This document shows positions 1-5,237 of a DNA stretch of 5,237 nucleotides, piece after piece. The position numbers and the translations under genes are program-made. Numbering within the stretch: position 1 is the first letter of the stretch; each line of letters begins with the position of its first letter. Source of the DNA: Rhodospirillales bacterium (GTDB lineage Bacteria; Pseudomonadota; Alphaproteobacteria; Acetobacterales; Acetobacteraceae); NCBI GenBank assembly GCA_025352915.1, contig JANXSA010000662.1, forward strand, positions 1 to 5,237, given 5' to 3'. The notes beneath the pieces are model-generated. The model saw nothing but the letters and a program-made list of their open reading frames with translations, had not been told where the DNA came from and did no database searches.

Positions 1-1224
1 CACCTGCACCAGAAGATGCTCGGCATGCAGCGGATCGGTGTTCTCCAGGTACAGCAGCAGCACGCCCGATCCCGCGAAGCCGGCCACGCACAGCGCCGGC
101 AGCACCCGCCACTCCGCCTGCCACAACGCCACCAGCGCCACCGCCGCCGGCACCACAGCCGCCACACCCACCGCCATGAGGTAACGCGGCACCACGTACA
201 GCAGCGCCGCGTTCAACGCCACGAACAGGAACCACGACAGGCCAAACCAGCCCGCCAGCAACCCTACCCGCCGCGCCCCCGCCGGCACCCGCCGCCACAC
301 CGCGATCAGCACCGCCGCCGGAATGGCAAGCCAGAACAACAGGCCAAACTTCTGACTGACCATCACCGCCAGCACCGGCGTCAGCACCGGTCCCGCCGAA
401 ACCACCCCTTCGGCATCCAGCATCCGCCCGCTACCGGCGGCGGCACGCGCGATCGCCGCCCGGTCGGGCGCATCATGCTTCGACGAGATCGCAAACCGGT
501 ACAGCGGGTCGCCGGCGCGCACCGCGAAATCCACCATCTGCACGCCCACCACGGCCACGCACCCCGCCGCCAGCACCAGGTAGCGGATGCGCGGCATCTG
601 CGGGCTGACCAGGAACAGCACGCCATAGAACAGCACCACCGCCACGCTGATCTCGCGCGTCAGAAATCCCAACCCCGCCAGCCCTCCCGCCAGCAACAGC
701 CATCGCACGCACCCGCCGCGCGATGCCGCCGCCAGGAAACACCAGAAACTGCCGATCGCGAACAACGCCTCCGGCAGGTCCGGGTTGGCATAGGTCCCCT
801 GCACCACCACCGCCGGCAACAGCACCAGGCTGCCCGCCGCCAGCACCGCCACTGGCCAACCGAGGAAGCGCCGGCACCCCGCATACATGACGATCATCAG
901 TGCCAGGAAATACAACAGGTTGGCCGCCGCCAAGCTGAACACGGACCGCCCCAGCACCACCAGCAGCGCCGCCGTCGGCAGCACCACGGGATAGCGCAGC
1001 GACCAGTGGTCAATACCCAACGCAGGGAACCCGTTGACCCACGCCATCGCCGCCGCGGCATAGTAGGCGTCGTCAGTGCCCTGGTAGCCAACCCAGCGCC
1101 ACCACAACGTCGCCGCTGCCGCGACGGCCAGCAGCACGATGCAAACGGCTTCCGCGCGCGAGACCGGCGTCGCCGGTCGAACGGCCGCGGATTGATGTGT
1201 CCCAAGGAAAAAGCTGCGCATCAT
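1..1224 (-). CDS. Polytopic membrane glycosyltransferase, PMT/ArnT type (3' end missing)
   Basis: The frame is open for 408 codons from an ATG at 1224 and runs off the left edge, so the C-terminus is missing. The product is very hydrophobic, with about ten to twelve predicted membrane segments (for example near residues 25-43, 97-116, 121-142, 192-207, 214-231, 292-309, 318-340 and 376-392). After the first segment comes GTDDAYYAAAAMAW (residues 49-62). An acidic pair in this first outer loop is typical of GT39/GT83-type enzymes (PMT, ArnT and relatives), which use polyprenyl-phosphate sugar donors; D51/D52 would be the catalytic or metal-binding candidates. RYPVVLPTA (78-86), LTRE (188-191) and PRYLMA (346-351) resemble other conserved spots of these families. 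Acceptor and sugar cannot be told. Two adjacent ATGs (1224, 1221) are possible starts; only a weak AGGG lies upstream. It follows the M55 stop by 46 bp on the same strand, so co-transcription is possible. Confidence 0.8.
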   Translation of the reverse strand, partial: MMRSFFLGTHQSAAVRPATPVSRAEAVCIVLLAVAAAATLWWRWVGYQGTDDAYYAAAAMAWVNGFPALGIDHWSLRYPVVLPTAALLVVLGRSVFSLAAANLLYFLALMIVMYAGCRRFLGWPVAVLAAGSLVLLPAVVVQGTYANPDLPEALFAIGSFWCFLAAASRGGCVRWLLLAGGLAGLGFLTREISVAVVLFYGVLFLVSPQMPRIRYLVLAAGCVAVVGVQMVDFAVRAGDPLYRFAISSKHDAPDRAAIARAAAGSGRMLDAEGVVSAGPVLTPVLAVMVSQKFGLLFWLAIPAAVLIAVWRRVPAGARRVGLLAGWFGLSWFLFVALNAALLYVVPRYLMAVGVAAVVPAAVALVALWQAEWRVLPALCVAGFAGSGVLLLYLENTDPLHAEHLLVQV

Positions 1225-1270
1225 CGCCGTGGATATCCCTGTCACCGTTCGTCGCCCCGCAGGCCCGCCC

Positions 1271-2089
1271 CTACCGCAACGTCCCGCACATCGTCGCCAT
1301 TACCGCAATCCACTGCTGGACCTGCACGATCCCCGCCGTCTCGAACGCCACCCCGCGCGGGCCAATGCGCTCCGCCCCCGGGATTACCCCGCACAGATCA
1401 GCCATCGCGACACTCGCCAGATCGGCCTCCAGCCGGCACGGCCCGGGGATCACATAGGGCGCGCACAAGCCCACCCCCCGCACCGCCGTCCTCGCCCCAT
1501 CGCGGATGCGCGCCCGCGCCATCTCCGGCGACAAGGCCCGTGCCGAGCGATGCCCCAGCGCCGTCTTCACCTGCACCATCACCGAACCCGGAAACAGCCC
1601 GTGGCACTGCGCCGCCAGCTGGTCATCCCCGCTCAGCAACGCCACCGGCACCCCCAGGCTGCCGGCATAGGCGCCATACAGGGTCGCCTCGGCGGTATCG
1701 ATGCCGTTGATCCGCAATGCCTGGAACGCAAACCCGCTCACCGTATGCGACAGCACCCCGTGCCGCCCGGCGCCCGAGTGATACCCGGTGAAGAACACCG
1801 CATTGAAACTGCTATCCAGCCCGGCGGCCATGTTCATCGCCTTCGGCCGTCCGATGATGCATTCCGCCCGCGGGTCCAAATCCTCGGGGATCAGGTTCAC
1901 CATTGGCCCATGGCTGTCATTCACCAATACGTATGTGGCACCGCCGTCGAACGCCCCGGCGATCGCCGCGTTAACCTCCTGGGTCATCAGCCGCCGGGCG
2001 CGTTCGTATTCCGGATTGCCAGGCGTGCCCTGCTAGGCGTTCACCACCCCGGCCACGCCTTCGATGTCGGCGGAAATGAAGATTTTCAT
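1271..2089 (-). pseudogene. M55 zinc D-aminopeptidase (DppA family) with in-frame UAG at codon 19
   Basis: Read from the ATG at 2089, the frame gives MKIFISADIEGVAGVVNA, then a TAG (2035-2033), then continues without further lesions to a TAG at 1273-1271. Counting the amber position it is 272 residues, against 274 for Bacillus subtilis DppA. The metal and catalytic residues known from that enzyme are all visible: D8 and E10, H60 (VNDSH), H104 (GYH), the His nucleophile H115 (LSH) and E134 (equivalent to E133). The family hydrolyses short D-amino-acid peptides as a zinc-dependent decamer. The start is supported by GGAG seven bases upstream. Relatives, as I recall them, usually have Glu or Asp at the interrupted position, so one GAG to TAG change would explain the stop. 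A restart at the ATG at 1987 would lose D8 and E10 and should give an inactive protein. Recent inactivation is the default reading; amber suppression or a sequencing error remain possible. Confidence 0.88.
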
Positions 2090-2096
2090 GGGTGTG

Positions 2097-2100
2097 CTCC
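2097..2100 (-). promoter_or_regulatory. Shine-Dalgarno sequence of the M55 gene
   Basis: GGAG on the minus strand lies seven bases before the ATG at 2089. It is the best ribosome site near this gene and supports the long start, which lies upstream of the internal UAG. The downstream ATG at 1987 has no comparable site. So translation is expected to begin upstream of the stop codon. Confidence 0.7.
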
Positions 2101-2130
2101 AGGGCTACATTTCACAACAAAGCGGACAGG

Positions 2131-3156
2131 TCATAACAGACCGGCTAGGCCCGGACGAAAATGCCCCGCCCGCCCGATCGTGTCCGGCGCGGCCGCCAAC
2201 GCATCCAGCACCGCCTCCTGGGTTGCCTCGGCCGCCGCTTCGAACAGCAGGTCGATCTTGCTCTCGGCGATCACGCGCAGCGGCAGGATATCGCCCCTGG
2301 CGTCATGCGGCGTCCGGTTGGCCGTTGTAAATCCGAGAAAAACATCGCCGCTGCCGTGGCCATAGAACGAACCGACGCGCGCCAACCCAGCACCGGCCCG
2401 CCGGATCACCCGCTGGAGCTGGCGATGCTCCAGCGGCACGTCGGTGGCCAGCACCACGATCACCGAGCCGCGCTCCGGCGTTGGCGCGGCGACGGGCCCC
2501 AGCACCCGTCCGTCCGGCAATGTCAGGTCCCCCGCCCGGCCGAAATTCGCCAGCACCAGCACGCCGAGATGGAACCCCAGCCCGTCAAGCGTCAGCTGCC
2601 GCGAGGCGCTGCCGATCCCGCCTTTGAAGCCGAAACAGCTCATCCCTGCCCCGGCCCCGACGGCCCCCACTTCAAACGCATCCGTACAGCCATCCAGCGC
2701 CGCCAAGGCATCCCCCTCGCTCACCGCCAAGGCCTGGATATCGTTCAGGAACCCGTCATTGCACTCGCCCACCACCGGGTTCACCGTGCTTGTTTGACGC
2801 CCGATGCGCGGGTTCTCGGCAATCGCCCGGCGGATCAGCGCGGTCGCACAAGTCCCGACCGACAGCGTGTTGGTCAACAGGATCGGCGTCTCGATCTGGC
2901 CGAGCTCATCCACCTGCATCAGCCCGAGGCTCTTGCCGAAGCCGTTCAGCACATGGCTGGCCGCCACCGGCCGGTCGCGGAAGACATCGCCGCCATGCGG
3001 GCGGATCGCCGTCACCCCAGTGCGGATGTCGCCCTTCAACAGGGTCGTATGGCCGACGGTCACGCCAGGCACATCGCTGATGCGGTTGAGCTTTCCGGGG
3101 GCCAGCCGGCCGCAAGCGAGGCCGAGCGCGCGGGCGCGTGCGGGAACGAGTGTCAT
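2131..3156 (-). CDS. P1 family peptidase (S58, DmpA/BapA-like self-cleaving aminopeptidase)
   Basis: The 341-aa product matches the DmpA/BapA family of N-terminal-nucleophile-like aminopeptidases, whose members remove N-terminal residues from small peptides, amides or esters, including D-Ala or beta-amino-acid substrates. The precursor cuts itself before a Ser, which becomes the nucleophile of the beta chain. Visible hallmarks are DVPGVTVGHTT (residues 28-38), VVGECNDGFLNDI (128-140), the glycine-rich VGAGAGMSCFGFKGGIGSAS (166-185), the likely cleavage site PERG|SVIVV with S231 as nucleophile, and HGSGDVFLGF (267-276), which supplies the Ser and acidic partner region. No signal peptide is seen, so it is probably cytoplasmic. 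I chose the ATG at 3156 because homologues start a similar distance before the DVPGV motif; an in-frame TTG at 3192 would add 12 residues, and neither has a strong Shine-Dalgarno sequence. It lies 46 bp after the hydrolase and 41 bp before the M55 gene. Substrate preference cannot be read from the sequence. Confidence 0.92.
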   Translation of the reverse strand: MTLVPARARALGLACGRLAPGKLNRISDVPGVTVGHTTLLKGDIRTGVTAIRPHGGDVFRDRPVAASHVLNGFGKSLGLMQVDELGQIETPILLTNTLSVGTCATALIRRAIAENPRIGRQTSTVNPVVGECNDGFLNDIQALAVSEGDALAALDGCTDAFEVGAVGAGAGMSCFGFKGGIGSASRQLTLDGLGFHLGVLVLANFGRAGDLTLPDGRVLGPVAAPTPERGSVIVVLATDVPLEHRQLQRVIRRAGAGLARVGSFYGHGSGDVFLGFTTANRTPHDARGDILPLRVIAESKIDLLFEAAAEATQEAVLDALAAAPDTIGRAGHFRPGLAGLL

Positions 3157-3202
3157 GCCGCGATTTGTCGCGCCGCCGGGACCAAGGCGCAAGACCGTGC
3201 CG

Positions 3203-4048
3203 TCAATCGCGTGGCAAATGCCGCGCCAGGAAGGCCGCCATCGTTTCCATCAACCCGAACTGCAACAGGTCATTATGGCCGGCCTCCGCCACTTCCCAAA
3301 GCTCTGCCGGTGCCGTGGCCGCTGCATACAACGCATGGCCCATCGACGGCGGCACCACCCGGTCCCGGCCGGCCACCGCGACGAGGACCGGCGCGCGGAT
3401 CGCCGCGATGGACGCCATCGAGTCGAAGCGGTCCTTCAGCAGCAGGTCAACTGGCGCGAAGGGGTACCGCTGCTTGGCGATCGCGGCGATGCTGGTAAAC
3501 GGCGTTTCCAGCACCACCGCCCCCACCGCATGGCGCGCCGCCAATCCGGTGGCCAGCCCGCTGCCCAGCGACTCCCCCCACACCACGATCCGCCCCGCCG
3601 CGATGCCGCGCTGGCGCAATGCCGCCAGCCCGGCTTCGGCGTCCAGCCGCAGCCCCGCCTCGCTGATCTCGCCCGGATTGCCGCCATAGCCGCGATACCC
3701 GATGAACAGCCCGCCCCAACCCCGCGCCGCCACCTGCCGGACCCGTTCGGCGCGATGTCCGATATGTCCGGCATTGCCGTGCAGGTACAGCACGACAGGC
3801 TCGCGCGTCGTCTCACCCTGGCCCGCGGGCGGCAACCACCAGGCCAGCAGGTCCAGTCCATCAGCCGTGACGATCAGCACTTCGAGCAGCCCGGGCTGCT
3901 CGACCTGCCTGGCCACCGGCTTGCCTTGGTCGGGCCGGAACAGGATCTGGCGTTGGGCGGCGAACAGGGCGAACAGGCCCAAGAGATAGAGCGCCACGAT
4001 GGTGGCGACGGCCAGGACCATCCAATGGGCTGGATTCTGAGCTGACAT
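3203..4048 (-). CDS. Membrane-anchored alpha/beta hydrolase (Bem46/ABHD12-13-like)
   Basis: The 281-aa product begins with one hydrophobic segment (about residues 9-31), probably an uncleaved membrane anchor. It is followed by QRQILFRPD (32-40), a junction typical of Bem46/ABHD13-like serine hydrolases. The alpha/beta-hydrolase core is complete: the oxyanion motif LHGNAGH (89-95), YRGYGG (118-123), the nucleophile elbow WGESLGSG with S160, the acid D229 in GRDRVVPP, and H258 in AGHND. This implies an active esterase, lipase or peptidase-like hydrolase whose substrate is unknown. The ATG at 4048 is supported by AAGG nine bases upstream (4061-4058). It is the first gene of the four-gene minus-strand run and is divergent from the PEP-CTERM gene. 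A link to the peptidases downstream is inferred from position only. Confidence 0.9.
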   Translation of the reverse strand: MSAQNPAHWMVLAVATIVALYLLGLFALFAAQRQILFRPDQGKPVARQVEQPGLLEVLIVTADGLDLLAWWLPPAGQGETTREPVVLYLHGNAGHIGHRAERVRQVAARGWGGLFIGYRGYGGNPGEISEAGLRLDAEAGLAALRQRGIAAGRIVVWGESLGSGLATGLAARHAVGAVVLETPFTSIAAIAKQRYPFAPVDLLLKDRFDSMASIAAIRAPVLVAVAGRDRVVPPSMGHALYAAATAPAELWEVAEAGHNDLLQFGLMETMAAFLARHLPRD

Positions 4049-4090
4049 GATGTCGAACCTTCGGTGGGGGACGGTGTCTCACCGGGTGAG

Positions 4091-4106
4091 TCGGATAATT
4101 TTACAC
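4091..4106 (+). promoter_or_regulatory. Regulator box 1 upstream of the PEP-CTERM gene
   Basis: TCGGATAATTTTACAC matches box 2 (4202-4217) at 15 of 16 positions. Its centre is about 220 bp upstream of the expected sigma-54 start point and about 50 bp upstream of the hydrolase ATG on the other strand. I infer that it is an upstream activator site for a sigma-54 enhancer-binding regulator, possibly PrsR-like. A role at the hydrolase promoter is also possible. Confidence 0.6.
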
Positions 4107-4139
4107 CGCGATGCCGGTCAAATGGCTAGTTAAAGCTCT

Positions 4140-4149
4140 GATAATTATC
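4140..4149. repeat. 10-bp perfect palindrome between the two boxes
   Basis: GATAATTATC reads the same on both strands. With its left flank, TCTGATAATT (4137-4146) also differs from the first ten bases of box 1 by one base, but the TTACAC half is absent. It could be a degenerate third box, a separate operator, or chance in AT-rich DNA. Confidence 0.35.
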
Positions 4150-4201
4150 GTATTTCCGGCGCCGAACAGTAACCTCTGACAGTCGCTTCGCGGGCGGCCT
4201 G

Positions 4202-4217
4202 TCGGATAAATTTACAC
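4202..4217 (+). promoter_or_regulatory. Regulator box 2 upstream of the PEP-CTERM gene
   Basis: TCGGATAAATTTACAC is preceded by TG, giving a TGT-N11-ACA dyad over 4200-4216. Its centre lies about 108 bp upstream of the expected transcription start, a usual distance for enhancer-type activator sites. The 111-bp offset from box 1 and the near identity argue for a shared binding protein. Boxes with TCGGAT and TTTACA cores are, to my recollection, seen upstream of PEP-CTERM genes controlled by PrsK/PrsR and RpoN, but I cannot confirm the consensus here. Confidence 0.65.
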
Positions 4218-4290
4218 TCTGAACTCGGGGCGGGCGAAATTGACCATCGAAATCCGATTAAGAGATTGAAAATGATGATATAAATTATCT

Positions 4291-4306
4291 TGGCACGCCT
4301 CTTGCT
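4291..4306 (+). promoter_or_regulatory. Sigma-54 (RpoN) -24/-12 promoter
   Basis: TGGCACGCCTCTTGCT fits the consensus TGGCACR-N4-TTGCW with no mismatch. The invariant GG (4292-4293) and GC (4304-4305) are ten bases apart, as required. Transcription should start near 4317, giving a leader of about 85 nt before the GTG at 4402. Such promoters need an ATP-driven enhancer-binding activator, and the two upstream boxes are the obvious candidate sites. Confidence 0.88.
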
Positions 4307-4348
4307 TCAATGGGTCAGAGAGATTCTTTTGGCGTGCATCCTGGGCTA

Positions 4349-4365
4349 GGGCTCGTTTTGAGCCC
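4349..4365 (+). other. Hairpin in the 5' leader of the PEP-CTERM mRNA
   Basis: GGGCTC (4349-4354) pairs with GAGCCC (4360-4365) around a GTTTT loop. It starts about 30 nt into the predicted transcript and is not followed by a T-run, so it is not an evident terminator. It may stabilise the mRNA or affect translation, or be incidental. Confidence 0.4.
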
Positions 4366-4389
4366 CGCATTCCCGGCTGTATAGAAGGT

Positions 4390-4393
4390 GGAG
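4390..4393 (+). promoter_or_regulatory. Shine-Dalgarno sequence of the PEP-CTERM gene
   Basis: GGAG lies eight bases before GTG 4402 and five before TTG 4399. The spacing and the commoner codon favour GTG as the start, with the TTG start adding only one residue. Confidence 0.65.
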
Positions 4394-4401
4394 AGTAGTT
4401 G

Positions 4402-5091
4402 GTGAGCACCATTTTCAAGGGTATGGCTGGCGCAGCGGTTCTGCTGGCGGCGAGTGCAATGAGCGTATCGGCGCAGGATTACACCTGGACCTTGCAAAAT
4501 TTCAAGTTCGGCGATTATGAAGATGCCCAGACTCAGGAGCTGCTAGGCTTGGAGTCGGATTCGACCGCAAGCGGCACCTTGGTGCTGAGCAAGACCATCG
4601 GCGGCTATGCGCTCAAGTCGTTCAACTTCACCACCACCATCGATAGCCTAGGTGGCACCGGCTTCGCCGCCACCTACAACTCGTCAATCAATAGCCTCAT
4701 CGGCACTGATCTATTTCCAGCACCCGCATTCGACACCCACATCGAGATGGCGGGCGAAGAAACGGGCGTTCTGGGCGGCGTTGAGTTCCGCTTCCGCCTG
4801 AGCTGGGAGTTCGGCGATCTGGCGAGCCAAATGGAAGCGAACAGCGGCGCCGGCAACCTCAACGCCTTGGTCGCCCTCGATGGGCTCGCCTCCTATGAAT
4901 ACGACCTCGACACCAACTACTACCGCTACAACGACGACTCCCGCAGCTTCAGCAACTTGGCTGTAGGCTATCCGGGCAACCTCCGCCTCAGCTCGGTCCA
5001 AACCGTCAGCACTCCCGAGCCCGCCAGCTTGGCGCTCCTCGGCACCGGCCTGCTCGGCATCTTCGCCGCTCGCCGCCGCAAGGCCGCCTGA
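4402..5091 (+). CDS. PEP-CTERM sorting domain-containing secreted protein
   Basis: The 229-aa product has a signal peptide (residues 1-24, likely cut in SVSA|QD) and a tripartite C-terminal sorting signal: TPEPASL (204-210, the PEP motif), a short hydrophobic stretch ALLGTGLLGIFAA (211-223), and a basic end RRRKAA. Such proteins are exported by Sec, then recognised and cleaved by an exosortase, and are usually linked to exopolysaccharide production and surface or biofilm matrix. The mature middle part contains no cysteine, is rich in Asn, Asp, Ser, Thr and aromatic residues (for example YEYDLDTNYYRYNDDSRS, 165-182), and is probably a beta-rich extracellular domain. I do not recognise a named domain or activity there. 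It is monocistronic: a sigma-54 promoter lies upstream and a terminator follows the stop by about 25 bp. Its base composition is less GC-rich than that of the left-hand genes. The exosortase must be encoded elsewhere. Confidence 0.92.
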   Translation: MSTIFKGMAGAAVLLAASAMSVSAQDYTWTLQNFKFGDYEDAQTQELLGLESDSTASGTLVLSKTIGGYALKSFNFTTTIDSLGGTGFAATYNSSINSLIGTDLFPAPAFDTHIEMAGEETGVLGGVEFRFRLSWEFGDLASQMEANSGAGNLNALVALDGLASYEYDLDTNYYRYNDDSRSFSNLAVGYPGNLRLSSVQTVSTPEPASLALLGTGLLGIFAARRRKAA

Positions 5092-5116
5092 ACAACCCCA
5101 AACCTAAGCCCAGCCA

Positions 5117-5150
5117 AAGCGGCGGCACCCTCGGGTGCCGCCGTTTCTGA
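5117..5150 (+). terminator. Rho-independent terminator of the PEP-CTERM gene
   Basis: A perfect 10-bp GC-rich stem (CGGCGGCACC at 5120-5129 with GGTGCCGCCG at 5134-5143) closes a CTCG loop and is followed by TTTCT. An AA (5117-5118) opposite TT can extend the stem past a G-U pair. The T-run is short, but position and stem strength support termination. On the minus strand the exit also has a short TTT, so it may serve both directions. Confidence 0.8.
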
Positions 5151-5182
5151 TTCAATCCCACGCCGGCCAAACACGCCCGGCC

Positions 5183-5237
5183 TCACGCCTCATCCGAACC
5201 TGCCGTCCCGCCAATCGCCGCCAAATGCGGCGCCGCC
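5183..5237 (-). CDS. Possible 3' end of a convergent gene (partial)
   Basis: Reading leftward from the right edge, one frame gives AAPHLAAIGGTAGSDEA followed by TGA at 5185-5183. The residue mix and G/C-rich third positions fit a protein C-terminus in this genome, and the end lies just beyond a terminator that could work in both directions. Seventeen codons are too few to identify a family, and another frame also stops nearby, so this may be chance. Confidence 0.25.
   Translation of the reverse strand, partial: AAPHLAAIGGTAGSDEA

Larger units (their letters stand above)
4049..4401. other. Divergent intergenic control region, AT-richer than its flanks
   Basis: This 350-bp stretch between the hydrolase and the PEP-CTERM gene holds no convincing coding frame. 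It contains two matching 16-bp boxes, a 10-bp palindrome, an AT-rich tract at about 4250-4290 directly upstream of a sigma-54 promoter, a leader hairpin and a ribosome site, each listed separately. I found no clear sigma-70 promoter for the minus-strand genes. A TAAAAT reading leftward at 4104-4099 resembles a -10 element but has no good -35 partner, and it lies inside the first box. Confidence 0.7.

Noticed and set aside
16..1710. A 564-codon open frame on the plus strand.
   Set aside because: It lies antisense to the glycosyltransferase and the M55 gene. Its product is an Arg/His/Gln/Pro-rich string with no domain, as expected opposite GC-rich codons, and the minus strand gives recognisable proteins.
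1271..1987. M55 protein starting at the ATG at 1987 as the true gene.
   Set aside because: Homology continues upstream through the UAG to MKIFISADIEG with metal ligands D8 and E10, and the ATG at 2089 has a better ribosome site. The short form would lack two zinc ligands.
2033..2035. UAG read as pyrrolysine.
   Set aside because: The interrupted position is not a known catalytic site in M55, nothing in the window suggests Pyl machinery, and a simple GAG to TAG change explains it more easily.
3157..3192. TTG at 3192 as the start of the P1 peptidase.
   Set aside because: It adds a 12-residue Gly-rich stretch not expected in the family, with no good ribosome site. The ATG at 3156 gives a typical N-terminus, though this is not certain.
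2161..4045. Long plus-strand open frames (2161-3498 and 2804-4045).
   Set aside because: They are antisense to the P1 peptidase and the hydrolase, which show full catalytic motifs. The plus-strand products are low-complexity Arg/Pro/His-rich sequences.
4099..4126. A sigma-70 promoter for the hydrolase (TTGACC at 4122-4117 with TAAAAT at 4104-4099, minus strand).
   Set aside because: The spacing between the two hexamers is 12 bp, too short for a functional sigma-70 promoter. Other spacings leave a poor -10 or -35.
4240..4262. An IHF site or inverted third box in ATCGAAATCCGATTA.
   Set aside because: It fits neither the IHF consensus nor the full box: only TCGGATT on the minus strand matches, without a TTACAC half.
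4212..4497. Small minus-strand frames overlapping the sigma-54 promoter and leader (68 and 60 codons).
   Set aside because: They overlap the control region and the start of the PEP-CTERM gene on the opposite strand, have no domain, and show no ribosome site.

Overview
The window looks like chromosomal DNA from a high-GC proteobacterium. G/C-rich codon use is strong across the leftmost 4 kb, and a PEP-CTERM (exosortase-sorted) protein sits behind a sigma-54 promoter. An alphaproteobacterium is my best guess, but nothing here fixes the taxon. I see no mobile element, CRISPR array, tRNA or rRNA.

Layout. Four genes lie head to tail on the minus strand, separated by gaps of only 41-46 bp, so they could be one transcription unit. 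In transcription order they are: (1) a membrane-anchored alpha/beta hydrolase (4048 to 3203); (2) a P1/S58 (DmpA-type) self-cleaving aminopeptidase (3156 to 2131); (3) an M55 (DppA-type) zinc D-aminopeptidase (2089 to 1271), whose frame is complete except for an in-frame UAG at codon 19; (4) a polytopic PMT/ArnT-type membrane glycosyltransferase (1224 to the left edge, 3' end missing). The two peptidases belong to unrelated folds whose characterised members act on D-residue or small peptides and amides. This suggests a small peptide-salvage module that has lost, or conditionally expresses, one arm.

A 350-bp AT-richer intergenic region (4049-4401) follows. It carries two nearly identical 16-bp boxes 111 bp apart, a short palindrome, and a textbook -24/-12 sigma-54 promoter pointing right. 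A leader with a hairpin and a good Shine-Dalgarno sequence leads to a 229-aa secreted protein with a C-terminal PEP-CTERM sorting signal (4402-5091). This is the layout expected for a target of a sigma-54-dependent response regulator such as the PrsK/PrsR type associated with exosortase systems. No such regulator, exosortase or exopolysaccharide gene is inside the window.

A GC-rich hairpin terminator (5117-5150) ends the PEP-CTERM gene. The last ~55 bp may hold the 3' end of a convergent minus-strand gene. The most notable observations are the single premature amber codon in the M55 gene and the complete sigma-54/paired-box control region in front of the PEP-CTERM gene.
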